Assembly (NCBI RefSeq): GCF_000143535.2
Contig: NC_037316.1
Span: forward strand, 930,001-994,000
From: Botrytis cinerea B05.10
Taxonomy: Eukaryota > Ascomycota > Leotiomycetes > Helotiales > Sclerotiniaceae
Direction of reading: 5' to 3'
DNA length: 64,000 bases
The position numbers and the translations under genes are program-made. A model generated the notes under the pieces. The model worked only from the letters and a program-made list of their open reading frames with translations. It made no database searches and was not told where the DNA came from. The first letter of the stretch is position 1; the number at the start of each line of letters is the position of its first letter. Shown piece after piece: positions 9,712 through 23,341 of this stretch.

Positions 9712-12700
9712 CACACACACACACACACACATACCATTCCATACGGCACAATCAAGCCTCGAAAACTATCTCGTCATTATTCATTATCATCAGGTGATAC
9801 TCATCCCCTGCATTCAAGAATCAACACGACCCCGAAGCTTATCTGCTCGCGCGGAGTATGTATCCAGACCCATCCAAACGAAGGTACAATAAGATGATGA
9901 CCTAGGAATCGAAAGACCCCGCACTGCCAGCGACATAGCAACCTTGAGATGACGGCATATTTCACCCTCTAGATAAGGGGACAGCCAATACTAGCACTTA
10001 GGTGCGGGCTATCTTGCGATAGCTGAATGTGTAAACTCGAGGTATGGAGACACGATGATGAAAGAACCTGAGGGGAAGATAGGGGACTGGGAATGGCGAC
10101 TGTCTGATTGGATATGCGATACGAATTCTTATTCCGCTTGTGGTTTGTTTGGAGAGAGATCTCGAGGAACTAAACTAACCAACTGGGTAAGCGAATGGAT
10201 TTTCTTCGGTCCGACCGAGAACGAGCGATGTTGAACTTTTCAGTGAGGAATTGATTGCGCGTGCTGCAACTTGGATGCAGATAAGATAAGATGAGTGGAG
10301 AGAGATTGTGTATGTATGTATGTATGTATGTGTGTGATGGAATTCAATTGTGATGGATGGGGGGGGGGGGAATTGTGGAATTCTAACCACAGAGAGAGAG
10401 AGAGAGAGAAAGAAAAGAAGGGAAGGTGATAAGATAACAGCAAGGGTTAATCATCATAACACTACAAGAAAACAACCAGAAATGCTCCCTACAATCACAT
10501 CGTCCGAGATTCACAATTAGCAAGCGATCATCCACGAGAACCAATCACTCCGCCAGTATTAACACCCCATCGTTTTCGCAAAACCAAAAAAGGCTAAGAG
10601 AGAAGAGAGAGAGAAGTTCATTTATTCATTCATTCTTGTTTAGTCTCAAATAAGCATCAATAGTATGAATGAATAGTGGATCCTCCAATCCCAAATCCAA
10701 GACCTATCTCTCATGGAAACGGGTAGGTGAGATGCAGACGAATCCAAATTCTCCCTAGCACACCATTCGCAAACTTAGAGTCCTCTTCCCCCCCCCCCCC
10801 AAAAAAACTTAAGCTTTGAGTTGGCAGATAAGTTCGAAATTCTTACCCGGGAGTCAGCGAGGGAGTGAGGGCGCTTGTTCAAAACATGCAAGCGTGATAT
10901 CTTGTCTCGTCCCGTCTTGTCCTGTCTCGTCTTGCTAAGTCGTCATGTTCATATTACTCTGTCTGGAGACAAGAGGGGAGATATCTCACCAGGCTCTTTC
11001 TCGCCAAACAAGACCCGACTAGTCCACTCCAGTCCCATTTCACGTAACCCAGAGTACGTAGCTATTGACAATAGAATGAATGAATAGAACGAGCAAATCT
11101 CGAGAAGTGGATTGGGGGAGAGCGGGAGAGCACACCTAGTTAGCTGTCATAGTCGCAGATCATCGTGCGTCCCGCGTAGTCGATTACATACAGAGACCAA
11201 GACAGAGCGAGAGATGACATTTTAAATTTTTTGTTCTTGAAGATCGATCTTTGGCGCAGGTGCAAAAGTATATCGGATTCTGGGACTGAATTACATAGGT
11301 GCACTCGCTACTTGGCAACTTGTCACATACCGGCGATCACTAGAATTCGATGCTATACCTACCGAGGCTTCAAGTGCATGTTTATTAGTGTCGAGACCAG
11401 GAAGGAATTGATTTCTATTTAAAGTTTTGGACACTAGTAGGAAGAATAGTGATCACATTGATATTAATGATTCATTTAATTCAATTTTGGAAGAATTTTT
11501 CTTTAACAAAAAAAAAATAGAAATAATCTCAATGCAATTTTGGAGGAAGAAGCTATATTTACCCCTTACATACATACATACATACATCTATACCTACATG
11601 CATTACACATCTCTCTCTCTACCTATCTACTTCGCACATCACAAATCCTCACACGATTACCAAAAGCCGAGGCTATCCACACATCATCCATAATCCAAGC
11701 CAAATCAAGCCCAAGCCATGCCGCAACTACCGAAACCAAACCCCAAGCAGCACTGGCCCTCCCCCCGAAACTTTCACAGCCATGAATGAAATAAACGCAT
11801 CCGCACCCCCCCCCCCCCTCCCAAAACGGACTGTGGAGAGCTGGCTCGGCCGGAGAGTGAGCGAGAGAGTGAGAGAGAGATCAGAGAGATCAGAGAGATC
11901 CCTCTCACGGATCCCGTGCGTTTCCATTTCCATACCGGATACCTGAGATCTCACACACCTGACTGACACCTGATACCACACTTAAGATTCATTGAAACTT
12001 TGTTTCGTCCTCTTCTTTCTCTCTTCGTTTTGTTTTGTTTCTCCCGGTGTCAACGTGCTTTGACACTTGGAGTGCATCCTTGCATGTACATCTCTTTTTG
12101 ACCTCACTCGCACACATAGGTAGATAGATACTCAGTGTTTATGCCTTCAAGTAGCCACGTGCCCATGTATCCATGTGTGTCCAGGATTTCCCACTCCAGA
12201 CTCCAGACTCCAGACTCCATGTTCGATACTTCATGCTAGCCATACCAAAACTTTACACCTTTTGCGCCATCCACCGACCGACTCATGCAGCTAATGCGCC
12301 CAGCACCCAGCAGCCAGCACGGAAAAACAAAACCCCCAATCCCAAACCCAAAACAAAAAAGATCAATAAGTCTTGCGATCGATCGACTTTACTCGGTATC
12401 ACGTACCGTACCCATCTCATGCTAATCCGGATCCCCAGCTGAAATCTAGCTAAGACTTTCGTCCATGCCAAGTTACCTTTTCACGTATGCTACGGTAGGA
12501 CACTACCTATCGCAATGACACACATAGTATGGTTGGCACATCGATTGTAGTTCTTGTACCGTGGTGTATATCTGTGTTTCTCACTCGATGAGTTTTGCGA
12601 AGAAGATCTCTGGGAGGGTGGTGGTGTGTTGTGTGTGGGAATCTTGGCTTGCGGTGTTGTTGTGTTGTGGTCTGTGTAGGTATGTATGTATGTATGTGTC

Positions 12701-15700
12701 TATCTAATGGTGTAGGTGTCTAGCTGTGTGTGTGTGTGTCTATCTAATGGTGTAGGTGTCTCTCTGTCTAGCTGTCTAGCGGTCTCTCCATCGACACCTC
12801 ATGACGCTCCCGCGGCTCCCATCTCCATGGTCGTAGCGTGTAACGTGGGGCGGCTTCACATCATCCCTATCCATCCATGTCCATTTATTCTTCTCTATGC
12901 ATTCCATTCCCAAGCCACTCTTCCACCACCCCAGCATTCCCAGTTCCCAACACTGAAAAAGCGGGGGTCCGATATGCATGTATGGGGAAGTGCGGTCCCC
13001 GATTCACTACCATGTAAGAAGCATCTAACCCAAGTAGAGTAGGGAGGCAGGGAGGCAGGGAGGTAATCTTACATTATCGAAATCGAACCGTCCAACTACC
13101 CAAAACAGTAAATCTAGTGATACCGTAAACAGCGTAAAGTAAATACAATGCCAAAGGTAAACCAACCTGAAAACTTCCACCCATCTCATAAAACTACTGA
13201 ACACCTACTACCTCAAGGCTTTCGACGCCTCGATCCAGCGATCGACCAATTCTGTTCCATAGATGAATATTCCGAAAATCTCTCCATGACCATCTCGATA
13301 TCTCTCCACTCCCGAATGTCATTTGCAAAGTCTATTCACGCACTATGACTCCAGATATTTAACGTTACATAACTTATTCCAGGACCTAGGACATTAAAGC
13401 AGATTAGGAGAGTACAGTGTAAGAAAGGGATATAGGGGGCATCGTCATACGGAAATCTGCTTGGGAGATGGATGTCCGGTATCCGAGTTCCGATCACGGG
13501 GAAGGGGAAGGGGAAGGGAGGAGGGAAAGATACGATGGACCATTATTTTTATTTTTATTTTATTTTCTCCAGCCTTAGCCTTACACGAAGTACAGGATGA
13601 GAATGGATAGAAAGAGGAAGGAGAAAGAAAGGACATTGACCAACCATATTGAACGATTGAGACGTCCATCTCAAACCTGCTAGGTACTCGCTCCGTCCGA
13701 CCCAACACGACCTTCCCTAACCCGATGAGAGAAGGAAGGCATGCGAGAAGGAAAAAGGGAAAAGCGTGAATGGCAAAACTGTCTCGAGATTTGTTCTAGA
13801 ATTTCGCGTGTCTCTATCTGTGTTCTGTCCGTGATATCTCTGCCTGCGCCCTTGGTTTCCTCACACAGTGGATAATAATACGAATGAAGCATCCATCGTC
13901 GAGAAACCAAAAAAATCAAAAAGGGTCGGGAGAAGTTTGATGCGTGTATCATGTAATCATCATACCGTCCGTATTCCCTCCTTCTCCAAACGTGGGTGGG
14001 TACCTGAATAGGTAAATATGTATGGAATACCGATTGGTACTGCGCTGTGCGTCTTGCGTCTTGCGTCTTACGAAAAAGAGTATCTAATTAGATGGAGAAT
14101 CTACATTCTCAATGCCATTCTCAGTGCCATTCTCATTCCCACTCCCATTCCAATACCCAGCACCAAACCCAATCCAATCCAATCCAATCCAATCCAATCC
14201 AATCCAATCCAATCCAATCCAATCTCCAATGATGTAAAGAAGAAGAAGGAGAAAAAAACAACCCGAACAGTCCGTGAGGTGGGTAAATAGATAGAAAGAT
14301 AAATAGTACCCAAAAATCAACCCCAAAACAAAAAGATCTTCACAACTTAATTTAGATGCACGTACTAGTGTAGTACGGTCAGTGAGTATATGCAGGTATG
14401 TATGTAAGTATGTAAGTATGCTTTGACAGCGAGCGCAGTGATGATCTAATTATGATTTATCTCACTACCTTAATAACTCTGTCTACCTACTTGTGTAAAT
14501 TAGGGGAAGGAAGGGGATATGCATGAGAGGGAAAGTGAAGTGAAGTAAGTAAGTAAGTTGAGTTGAGTTGAGTTGAGTTAGCTAATAAGTAATTAGATAG
14601 GGTTTACCTTTTCGATTCTGTCGTTATCTGGTGTGTGTGTGTGTGTATGTGGTGTATATATGTATATATGTATATATGTATATTTGGTATATTGGGTGTA
14701 TATATATGTATGCATAGAAACTATGCGTAAAACTCTCTGTCTCTCTCCATGAGGAATGAGACTCTCTAGATGATCCAGACGATCACAACCATAAAGACCA
14801 GCAGGACCATCACAACTATCACAACTACCAAAACCATCACATAGCATAAACCATCATCATCACCACCACCAACAAATAAAACATAAACCACATCACCATC
14901 ACCATCAGCATCTCCATCTCCATCTCACAACACACACATTCATCGATCGAGGAATATCCAGATCTCAGCATCCAATCCCAGCATCCAAGTAATCAAATCC
15001 AAACCCGAAAACACATCTTTTTTTTCTTTTTTTTCTTTTTCTCCTTCTCCCATGATATTATACTTAGTGATATTATACTTAGTTAACTCCTATGATATAA
15101 TATCACCTACCCACCTACTGGTATACCTACCTACCTATTTACCTTACCTTACCCCCCAATTCCACACCCAGATCATCACATCACATCACACCAACAAACT
15201 AACCAAGAAAGACAAAAAAGAAGTGCAATCCATGTGCAGTGTGATGTGATGTGATATTGACAATATCATGCCAACCTACCTACCCACGCCATCTCCCTAC
15301 GGAAAGAGTAAAGTATCCGTCCGTTCCACCCAATTTCGCATGATTAGCATAAGGCTCGGGGGGGCTCGGCTAGAATGGATCTGGAAGGGTGATTTTATAT
15401 TAGCATGCTATTTATTACCATAAGTTAGTTATTATTTATAACGATTTATCAATCAATCAATCAATCAACCAACGATTTTATTATCCAAGATACCTCATTA
15501 CCTACCTCATTAGTCAGTCAGTCGTGCTCGAGGATCACCATGCCTGCCTGCCTGTCCCTCACAGTAATACATAAAATAAAATAAAAATAAATAAGCAACT
15601 GGCCATAATAAGAATACTAATACTAATAATCATCATAAGAAAATAACCACCCAACCCAAAGATGACAGAGGCTTAATTAAATAAAATAACCCCCCAAAAA

Positions 15701-16728
15701 AAGTAAAGACCTCGCAAGCTAATCTAGTCAACCAAATCTCGAATTACCTTATTCCTTATTTTAAATCATATATGCTCGGTGTTCTCGATTCTCGATATCT
15801 GTGCTCTCTTCCGCTGGTTGTATATAAGTCACACAACCCACAATCAATCGATAATTCATAATCCATCATGGCTTTGACTTGGACTTGGGTTTAGGATCCG
15901 TAAAGTGTGTCCACCGTCCGTTGTCCGCTGGATCCTGAACATCCATCACCCATGATCCATCCATATTCATATCTATCTATACATGCCACACGCACAGATA
16001 CCATACGCACATCTACATGCCACAATAATACCACAATAATACCACAATAATATTACACATATCACATATATCACACATATCACAAATACCACATATACCA
16101 CATATACCACAATAACCACCATATCATAGGTAAGCGGCCCTCCTTTAATTCATACAATACCTTGATCCATTATCCACTATCCACTATCCATTATACATCA
16201 TCCATCATCCATCATCCATCATCCATCATCATCCGCCTTCCGTCATCCACCCTCATCCACCCTCCTCCACTCCCTTGCATGACTTTACCCCAGAATCTCA
16301 ACAATTTCTTCCATCGTCAATTTCACTCCCAATTTTAGTTTATGCTGATCTGGAAAAAGATACAAAAACAGACGCAAAAGCACTTTCATGCTCATCATTA
16401 GATTTTGCGCATCCGTTCACGCCCCGAACCTGACATCCATCACACAATCTTTGCGATGCGAATGTGATTTTCAAAGTGGCATTTTTGACGTTGGGATTGT
16501 ATCATATAGCTCGAAAGCCCGTTAAGCTACCCCAACGGATTTTGTTAGTGTGAGTTGTTAGTCGGTATCATACCAGTACCAACACTCAATCAAATTTCAC
16601 AAAGGAAATTTTTACATATAACACATATTTCCGTCACTCAACCACATTTTTCACATTAACTTGTCTTTTAATGTTGGAACTGAAACTGGGAATCCACCAT
16701 CAACTCAACAACCGTCAACACAAGCAAC
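9712..16728. repeat. Seven-kilobase microsatellite-dense gene desert upstream of the Reg1-like gene
   Basis: No ORF here looks like protein. The sequence is packed with simple repeats: (CA)n at 9712-9732, TATG units at 10308-10330, a run of 12 G at 10359-10370, (AG)n at 10391-10410, 13 C followed by 7 A from 10788, another 13 C at 11806-11818, tandem GAGAGATCA units near 11870-11905, GTAT units near 12680, a thrice-repeated GGGAGGCA at about 13045, ten AATCC units at 14171-14220, GAGTT units near 14560, (GT)n near 14635, TATA-rich units near 14655, AATC units near 15450, ACCACAATAAT units near 16020-16060 and ATCCATC units from 16160 to 16250. It may be a very long promoter or 5' leader of the downstream gene, or hold noncoding RNA. 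That function is inference. Confidence 0.6.
14171..14220. repeat. Perfect pentanucleotide array, (AATCC) x10
   Basis: Ten uninterrupted copies of AATCC (GGATT on the other strand) with a further partial copy. It is preceded by a degenerate array of CATTCTCA/CATTCCC-type units at about 14107-14155. A likely polymorphic minisatellite. It is not the fungal telomere repeat (TTAGGG). Confidence 0.9.
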
Positions 16729-18043
16729 ATGGACCTCTCGAGAGAAGACGAATATTTTGAGTGGGTGGATCGTACGGATGTGGTGGATCTTGCACCGCGA
16801 ATAATTCGTCAACCCGAAATCTCAGCCTTGAAAGTAATTTGCATGGACGATGCCGACGAGGATGAATTCGAATTTCCAAGGTACGACGATATACAATGGA
16901 GCAACGCCCATGAGGATCACGTTCCCAAGGAGGAATATGACGCTCAAGTCGACTATTACCTTCAATCTCCCTCGCTCCAACCGACATACCTCGAGGATGA
17001 TGTATCATTGTGCAGCACTCCGCCAACCCTCTCTCCGTCAGACCAATCACCAGCATCCGAACTTTCGGAACTACCGGAATCCACAGAACCTTGCGACATC
17101 ACCGAAACCGTGGACGACTTGGGTGTCCGAGTTAAGCCATCACATCATGTAGATTATCTCGCGCACGATTGGCCAGAAGAGGATTTATGGGCGTCCTGGA
17201 AATTCATTCAATCACATCGTACCGCATATGAAAATAGCAAAAGACTAGAGAATGCGTCCTGGAGAGGTTGGGCGAAAAAACGATCCAATCTGAAAACAAT
17301 CGACCCGTCAACATTTGGCTGGTACGCACCGTTAATTCAAACTTTTCTGGTCAGTGTAGTGCTAACACAATAGTAGGGAAAAGGACCATGACACAACATG
17401 GCTATATGGACCACTCCACCAGCAAGAGCCCTCGAAATCTTTATTCTCTTCTCAAATGGATTTGGATTGTCGACCAAAATTGACGAGATCGTTATCATAC
17501 GCAGACGTCAGTGTCAAGCCGATTCTTAAACAACGAGGAATATGCGATGTATTATTGAAACGCTCATCATCGGCGGGATTGGAATCGATGGAATCTTCAT
17601 TGCCTTCCCTTTCCTCTGGCAGATCGTCCCCTACATCGACCTCTTCAAGAAAATGTGTTCGCTTCAACGATGAAGTTGAACAATACATCGCAGTTAATAA
17701 TTCATATGAAGGCGTAACCGATTATACGATGGGAAAATCTACCGTGGAAGGAAATTCATCTGCGTCCATGGCTCACTCGTCTTCGAAATCGAATATGCGA
17801 ATTGTCGCCAAGCTTCCAAATTCGACTCTGAAGAATACGGTCGAGGTTGATAATATCTCTGCCGCGGCTTACAGTCTACAACAATCTTTGATACAAGATC
17901 ATTTCGTCCTCCCGAGGTTCGAATATGAAGAATACGCTAGTGCAGCGAATGGTGATGATGATGAGTGGGAGCTTTCGATGATGGGGATGGATTTCAAGAC
18001 GTCGACGACTTCGATTTCAGTGGGAGGAGGTGGTGTTTATTAA
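16729..18043 (+). CDS. Reg1/Reg2-like regulatory subunit of protein phosphatase 1 (GATA/AreA-like, formerly DUF1752, domain)
   Basis: The protein resembles yeast Reg1/Reg2, which target PP1 (Glc7) to Snf1 in glucose repression. Exons are 16729..17321 and 17377..18043 (55-nt intron with a GCTAAC branch point), giving 419 residues. At about 155-210 lies the conserved domain: LWASWKFIQSHRTAYENSKR, then LENASWRGWAKKR, then a TIDPSTFGW segment. Spliced across the intron it continues EKDHDTTWLYGPL, the hallmark of this family. A basic segment KPILKQR follows at about 250, and then RKCVRFNDEVEQYIAV, which contains an RVxF-type PP1-docking motif (K-C-V-R-F) and matches the Reg1 docking segment. The rest is Ser-rich and acidic, probably disordered. 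It is shorter than yeast Reg1. The 8.7 kb repeat-rich upstream region suggests complex regulation. PP1 binding is inferred from the motif. Confidence 0.82.
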
Positions 18044-18737
18044 TCTGGGTAATGTTTCACACTTAGCATGGCGTCTGGGTGAATGGAATAAATAATAGCA
18101 GCATAACTGGTGTTTTGCATAGCATGTTCGGGGGGAATTATGGGATGATTGATACCACTTGCTACTCGGTGCCCTTGGTGGGCCACTCGACTGGCTGAAA
18201 TTTGAAGAGGAACGCAATGTTCTCGCCGGTACTGTAACGGCCGGGATGATTTTGTACGCGTAGCATAGCACATAGCATAATATGAAAGAAAGAAATTAAA
18301 ACCTAAAACATGAGTATCTCGATATGAGAGATGATGATATATATGGTTCGAGGTAGTGAACGGACGTCGTTGGCATTATGTATGTGTATATATATATATA
18401 TATGTATATGTAGGTAGGTATGAATCTATAATGAGGGGAAGCTTGGTATTTTCACTAGAGCAGCGTGCGTGATTGGATGGGGCAGAAATTCACACCGCTT
18501 GAGGTATGTATTGTATCACCAGATTGTATGGAGTGATTGTATGGAGTGGACTGGAATGAAAATGATTCGACGAGGAGAAGAGGAGAAGAAAAGAAAAGAG
18601 GAAAAAAGGAAGGGGGAAAAGAAAAAAAAAAAGACATGTGAAATTTGGAGTGTGGGGTGCGTGTGTGGAGTAGGGAGTGAGTGAGGAGTGGAGAGTGAGG
18701 AAGAGATGAAATGGAATGGAAAGGAAAGGAAAGAAAT

Positions 18738-18775
18738 GGTGATGGTGATGGTGATGGTGATGGTGATGGTGATGG
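18738..18775. repeat. Hexanucleotide array, (GGTGAT) x6
   Basis: Six perfect GGTGAT copies plus GG. In other frames the minus strand would read poly-His or Ser-Pro, which explains the spurious long ORFs here. Confidence 0.9.
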
Positions 18776-19214
18776 GATTTGAGGGTTGAGATTTGAGGGT
18801 TGAGATTTGAGGTGATTTTGTGGAGGTGTAGATGTGTAGATGTAGATATGTATGTGTAGATATATATATATATGTAAATATGTATGTGTATCCATTGTTG
18901 CGTGTATATACATATACATATATATATAGATATATATATATATAGATATATCATCTTTTATCCATCTATTTTTCTATTTGAATATATGAGTAGATGTTGA
19001 AATGGGATAGGATGGGATGGGATAGGATGGGAAATGGGAATGGGAATGTTTTTATATTTTTTATATTTTTTTTTGAGGGCGGGAAGAGGCAGGGGGGGTT
19101 TGCTTTTTGCTTTTTGCTTTGTTTTTGTGTGGTTGTTGGGAGTTGGGAGTTGGGAGTAAGAAGTATGTTAATAAGTATGTCAGTAGATAGATCGGAATAG
19201 GTAGGGCCCGAGTT

Positions 19215-19340
19215 TGGCAGGGGGAAAGGGGGGAAAGGTGGAAAGGGGAGAGGGGGGAGGAGAGGGGGTGGAGAGAAGAGGGGGTGGAGAGGAGAGGGGA
19301 GAGAGGAGATGGGGGAGGAGAGAGGGTGGATGAGAGAGGA
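19215..19340. repeat. Purine-only-biased tract (G/A rich on plus strand)
   Basis: About 125 bases are almost entirely G and A on the plus strand, built from GGGGAGAG and GGTGGAGAG variants, with only a few interrupting T or C. Such mirror-like polypurine tracts can form triplex (H-DNA) structures; whether this one does is unknown. Confidence 0.75.
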
Positions 19341-20371
19341 TTCAATTATAGGTATCTAGCTAGATTTGTGGTTTGTGGTTTGATATCGATATTTCAGAGG
19401 GGAGAAGAGAGGGAGGGATAATAGTCGCGGATTCGCCGGTGCGGGTGCGGGGTTGTGCTTGTGCTTGTGCTTATGCTTATGATTGTAATATACGTGAAGG
19501 TATGATTTGTATATATCTATATATATATATCTAAATAGGAATCATAGAATAGAATAGAATCGAACAAGCAAATTCACAAATTCACAAACTAACAAACTAA
19601 CAAATAAACACATAAATGATTCAGCTAATCAACAATCTCAAGATTCGATTGCGAGGCATTGCCTAGCTATCCGATATACAATATACAATATACATCATGC
19701 AATTTGAGAGAGAGAGAAGAAGAAGAAGAAGAAGAAGATTAGTATCTAGATATTTCAATAAATATCCCAATAAATAGATATACAAGATCTTCTTTCCACA
19801 ATCTACTCCAATAAATCTCTAGTATGTTTATGTTATTTGAATTTCATATATATATTACAACAGACAATAGTAGATACTCGGGAGTTGAGTTCTAGGTTCT
19901 CCTCCTCGCCTAGGTTAACATACCTATCTCCCCCCCTTCCCCATACCCCTCTCAGCATCTCTTCACATTCTTCCCATATAACCAAACCATAATATTCTAT
20001 CCGAAATCTCCCAGTGATATTCGCCTATAGTAATCACACAAGTTTCACACACCCAGTATCCGAATTAAAATGAGGTAGAAGAGACGGAAGAGATGAGAAT
20101 AGACAAGAAATAAACCATACAAATACATCTACATACGATAATGGTAGCAATTACAACAAATTATTTTTAAGAGCCAGAAGAGCCAGTCAGTCATATTCCC
20201 ATATCGCCATAACATACCATGCTCAGCTAAGCCTTCAGAACATGTATCATCATGTATTCCATCCCATTTCCCCATCAGCAAATTTTGCAATAGCTACTAC
20301 CTAGTATCTCTCCATCTGTGAACACCTCTTGTCCATTTCAAAAATTCCATCTCTGATTTCTCATCAAATAT

Positions 20372-22357
20372 TTAATCTCCATAGCGAAATTCATGAAATT
20401 CCTCTTCATCACTTTCAAATCCTTCAAGCCACTCCAATTCTTGTTCCATCAATCCCTGGCCCAATTTTTTATTGATTTTGCAGCCAATATCTGTAATATC
20501 ATCCTTAAAAAGACACTCTCTATGCCAGCTAATACCTTGACAATCCCCCCACATATCTTCAATGAGTCGCTTCGTCCATTTAGCGATTTGTGAAGGATTC
20601 TTTACAAGGATGTCTTGCTTTTGCATCCAACGTAACTTTCGGAAAAGTCTTTCTCTCTCCAAATGAAAGTATGCTGCCTCATACATTGTGGTTCCTTTCT
20701 GTATTTGAATCTGAATGTGATCAGGCATACTTCGATTTAATAAACTGGCGATCTTATCGAGTTCATAGATGTAGCGATCCAAATCTTCTCCAAGACTACT
20801 CTCGTATGGATCTTCTTCGTATTGATGGAATACACTACAACCAGTACACTTATGAAATACTCCTGAAAGTCTCTCCTTTTCGACGAAAGCTGTCAACTTT
20901 CTAGATGCTTCGACCATTCTTCTGTATTGAGGATCTAGTTCTTTCAAAACAGAAGCTCTAGCAGCTTTGAACTCTGTGACATCCTCCTTATCTTTGGCTA
21001 CGATAGCTTCTGGTTTAGGTGTTAATGATTGTCGAATAAATCTTGCTTCAGATATCATTCGGTGGTTGAATTAAGTTCGAGCTTAAGAATTAAGGATTGA
21101 CTTACTAGAAAAAGCAAGCTCCACTGGATGATACGATGAAGGAGAGCGAGATTTGAAAGGGTTGCCAAAAGAAGCACCAGGAAGTTGCCAACCAAAATGA
21201 CGAGTCTCTCTCCGACTACCTTCATGACCTTTTTGTAAGGTGATTAGATCCCTCGCGAATTGTCCAGATCTTTCGAATGAAACCACATATCGCTCTAATC
21301 GCTGATACATCTTGAATACCTTTTCAACGGGCGAAAGATCCTCCACAATAGCTTGGTATTGTTGAACGATCGGCAACGCCAAATTCATAGATCTCTCAAG
21401 ATTGACCTCGACTGTTTGGGCTTCGCTGTAAGGAAAGTAATACTCAGGACCCATGCCGCACAAATGAGTAGACTGTGGTAAGTCTGTCTTAAATTGTGCA
21501 ATGTTCAACTCCAAATGTATGTCTCTCAAGAGCCTCAGCGGTTGAAGTAGATAGTTAAGTTGATCTTGCGAAAATTTGTATTGTGTATCCTCAGCCCTAG
21601 TCGGAGAAATGACGATACTGACTCTTGCAAGTGCAATGACGATTTCGAGAGATCTTTGTGGTTGTGTTGGAGCTTCTTGACATAATGCTTGACAAAAATG
21701 AACAAAAGACTTTGCTGGTACCGGATTTGTTGTAGTTGGTCTGTATGCACCAGCAAGTATTCTCCAGCGTTTAACTTTCTTCAAGGCTCCAAATGTGGAG
21801 AAATCAAAAGGGATTTCTGTTCCAGAATATCCCATCATGTTGCGCTCAAAATCATCCTCTGAATCGGTATCCTCAAAATTATCGAAGCTGGGATCCGTAA
21901 ATCTGGTGAGTGGTGATTGTGGGACATGAAGGGAACCAACTGGACCATAGCCGCCAATACATTCAATGATGAAAGTGTTTGAGCCATAGAGAATCGGTTC
22001 CGCTTCGTCGTGAATTGCTTTACACGTACGTAAGATTGTTGGGGTAAGTTCGAACTTTACACATTTTCCATATTCGGCAGCTTTGCCAATAGTATCGGCT
22101 TCACTCAACTTGGGATTGACCAGGAGTAATTTATAAATCTTGAGACGAAGTTCGACAGGAAGTTTTTTCATAAAAGGTGAAGTAGATGTAGCCTGAATCA
22201 GACTTTCTTTCGCATCCTTCAATTGCGCAAGAGTGCTTTCAATGATAGCTTGCTTCGCCTTGATGGTATGACGGAGACTAGCACACGATTTTTGCTCTTC
22301 TTCAAGTTGCATTCGAAGCAGATTGAGCTGATCATTTTTGGTTTGGAGTCTTGGCAT
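20372..22357 (-). CDS. 2EXR-domain protein with N-terminal coiled coil
   Basis: Exons complement(20372..21045, 21106..22357) give 641 residues; the 60-nt intron has a GTAAGT donor. The ATG at 22357 is chosen because the upstream in-frame extension is hydrophobic junk made from a GAC/GAT repeat. Residues 1-60 are heptad-like (LNLLRMQLEEEQKSCASLR) and predict a coiled coil. The next part carries the 2EXR hallmarks common in Leotiomycetes: LPVELRLKIYKLLLV, then ILRTCKAIHDEAEPILYGSNTF. Function of this family is unknown; F-box-like adaptors have been suggested because of the LPxELRxxIY core. The C-terminal third has a CTGC pair (KCTGCSVFH) and an acidic tail. The protein may be two-part, because the C-terminal exon looks independent of the 2EXR core. 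Splicing to it is supported by frame and sites, not by family alignment. Confidence 0.72.
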
Positions 22358-23341
22358 GATGATGATGACGACGACGACAAAGACGGCGATGATATTGTCT
22401 CTTTTGACCCTTCGTGACCTTTGTCGACTTTTATGAACTATGTAACAAATCAGCTCCATCGGAAGAACGAACAAAAGCGAAATTGATCACACCTTCTGGT
22501 TCCTTTACCCTCTTTGCTCATTCGCCGCTCATGAATGTCACATCAATACCCGTGTTGAACAGTTGAGATGATATCGGTCGTGACACGACTGTACCCCACC
22601 AATTTGAAGGCTACCAAATATTCGAGATGTCTTGAACAACAATTCGAAGCTTAGGGTTTTGATGATTTGATTGAAGTGAAGATAAAACCTATGGCGATGA
22701 TGGAGAAGGAGAAGATTTGATTCAGGAAATGAATTATTCGTGCAAGTACAAGTGAACGATTAAGTGTGAGCTTGCTGCCTTAACCTAAGGGTTCGTCCTT
22801 CCTTTCTTAGAACGGAGGGGGAAGGAACAATTGATGCAGAAATGTAGACATACACAACATACACAACATACACAACACGTTTAGCATCAAACAAGATTCC
22901 GATCCAGGAGTCAAAGAGAATGATTAAATCGAAATATCCAATGCCTTGTGTATATCTAGAATTGTTTTAGGTAATGCTACACGTGAAAAGAGGCCTACTA
23001 CTCAATTACTCGTACAGAAATTGAAAGAGCTTGCATCGATAAGTGCTCTGTATGATGAATCGAAGGAAGTAGGAGTAGACTACTAGTTATCAAGCAGGGA
23101 GATATGAACGGATGATACGATATGGCCATAGAACTGTTGATTTACAGAACGAAGGTGTTAGGTTTTTACTCAGCAACGAGATTAGGTTCGTCTAGAAATA
23201 TCATACATGCATACTATGAGTTTTCTTTTCATAGTTCCCCATCTCCAATTTTCCATTCTTACCCCTATCGTAAAAGTCGTCACAGTCTACCTGTCAATCT
23301 CCCGAATCAATCTAAATACCATCTACCATTCCATCACCATC
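22358..23341. other. Intergenic, no feature seen
   Basis: About 980 bases between the 2EXR start and the stop of the downstream GH15 gene (both minus strand). Three direct ACATACACA units lie near 22855-22880. Otherwise nothing supportable. Confidence 0.5.

Larger units (their letters stand above)
18044..20371. repeat. Repeat-rich intergenic region downstream of the Reg1-like gene
   Basis: This 2.3 kb stretch lies between convergent genes. It holds (TA)n near 18387-18402, a TATG/TATA-rich patch near 18845-18950, G-rich GGGATGG units near 19005-19040, a polypurine tract at 19215-19340, TGCTTG units near 19450 and (GAA)n near 19715. No supportable ORF: the 154-codon minus-strand frames at 18455-18954 are translations of repeats (poly-His, Ser-Pro). 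Confidence 0.6.

Noticed and set aside
18455..18954. Two 154-codon minus ORFs with poly-His and Ser-Pro runs
   Set aside because: They are translations of the GGTGAT and TA-type repeats.
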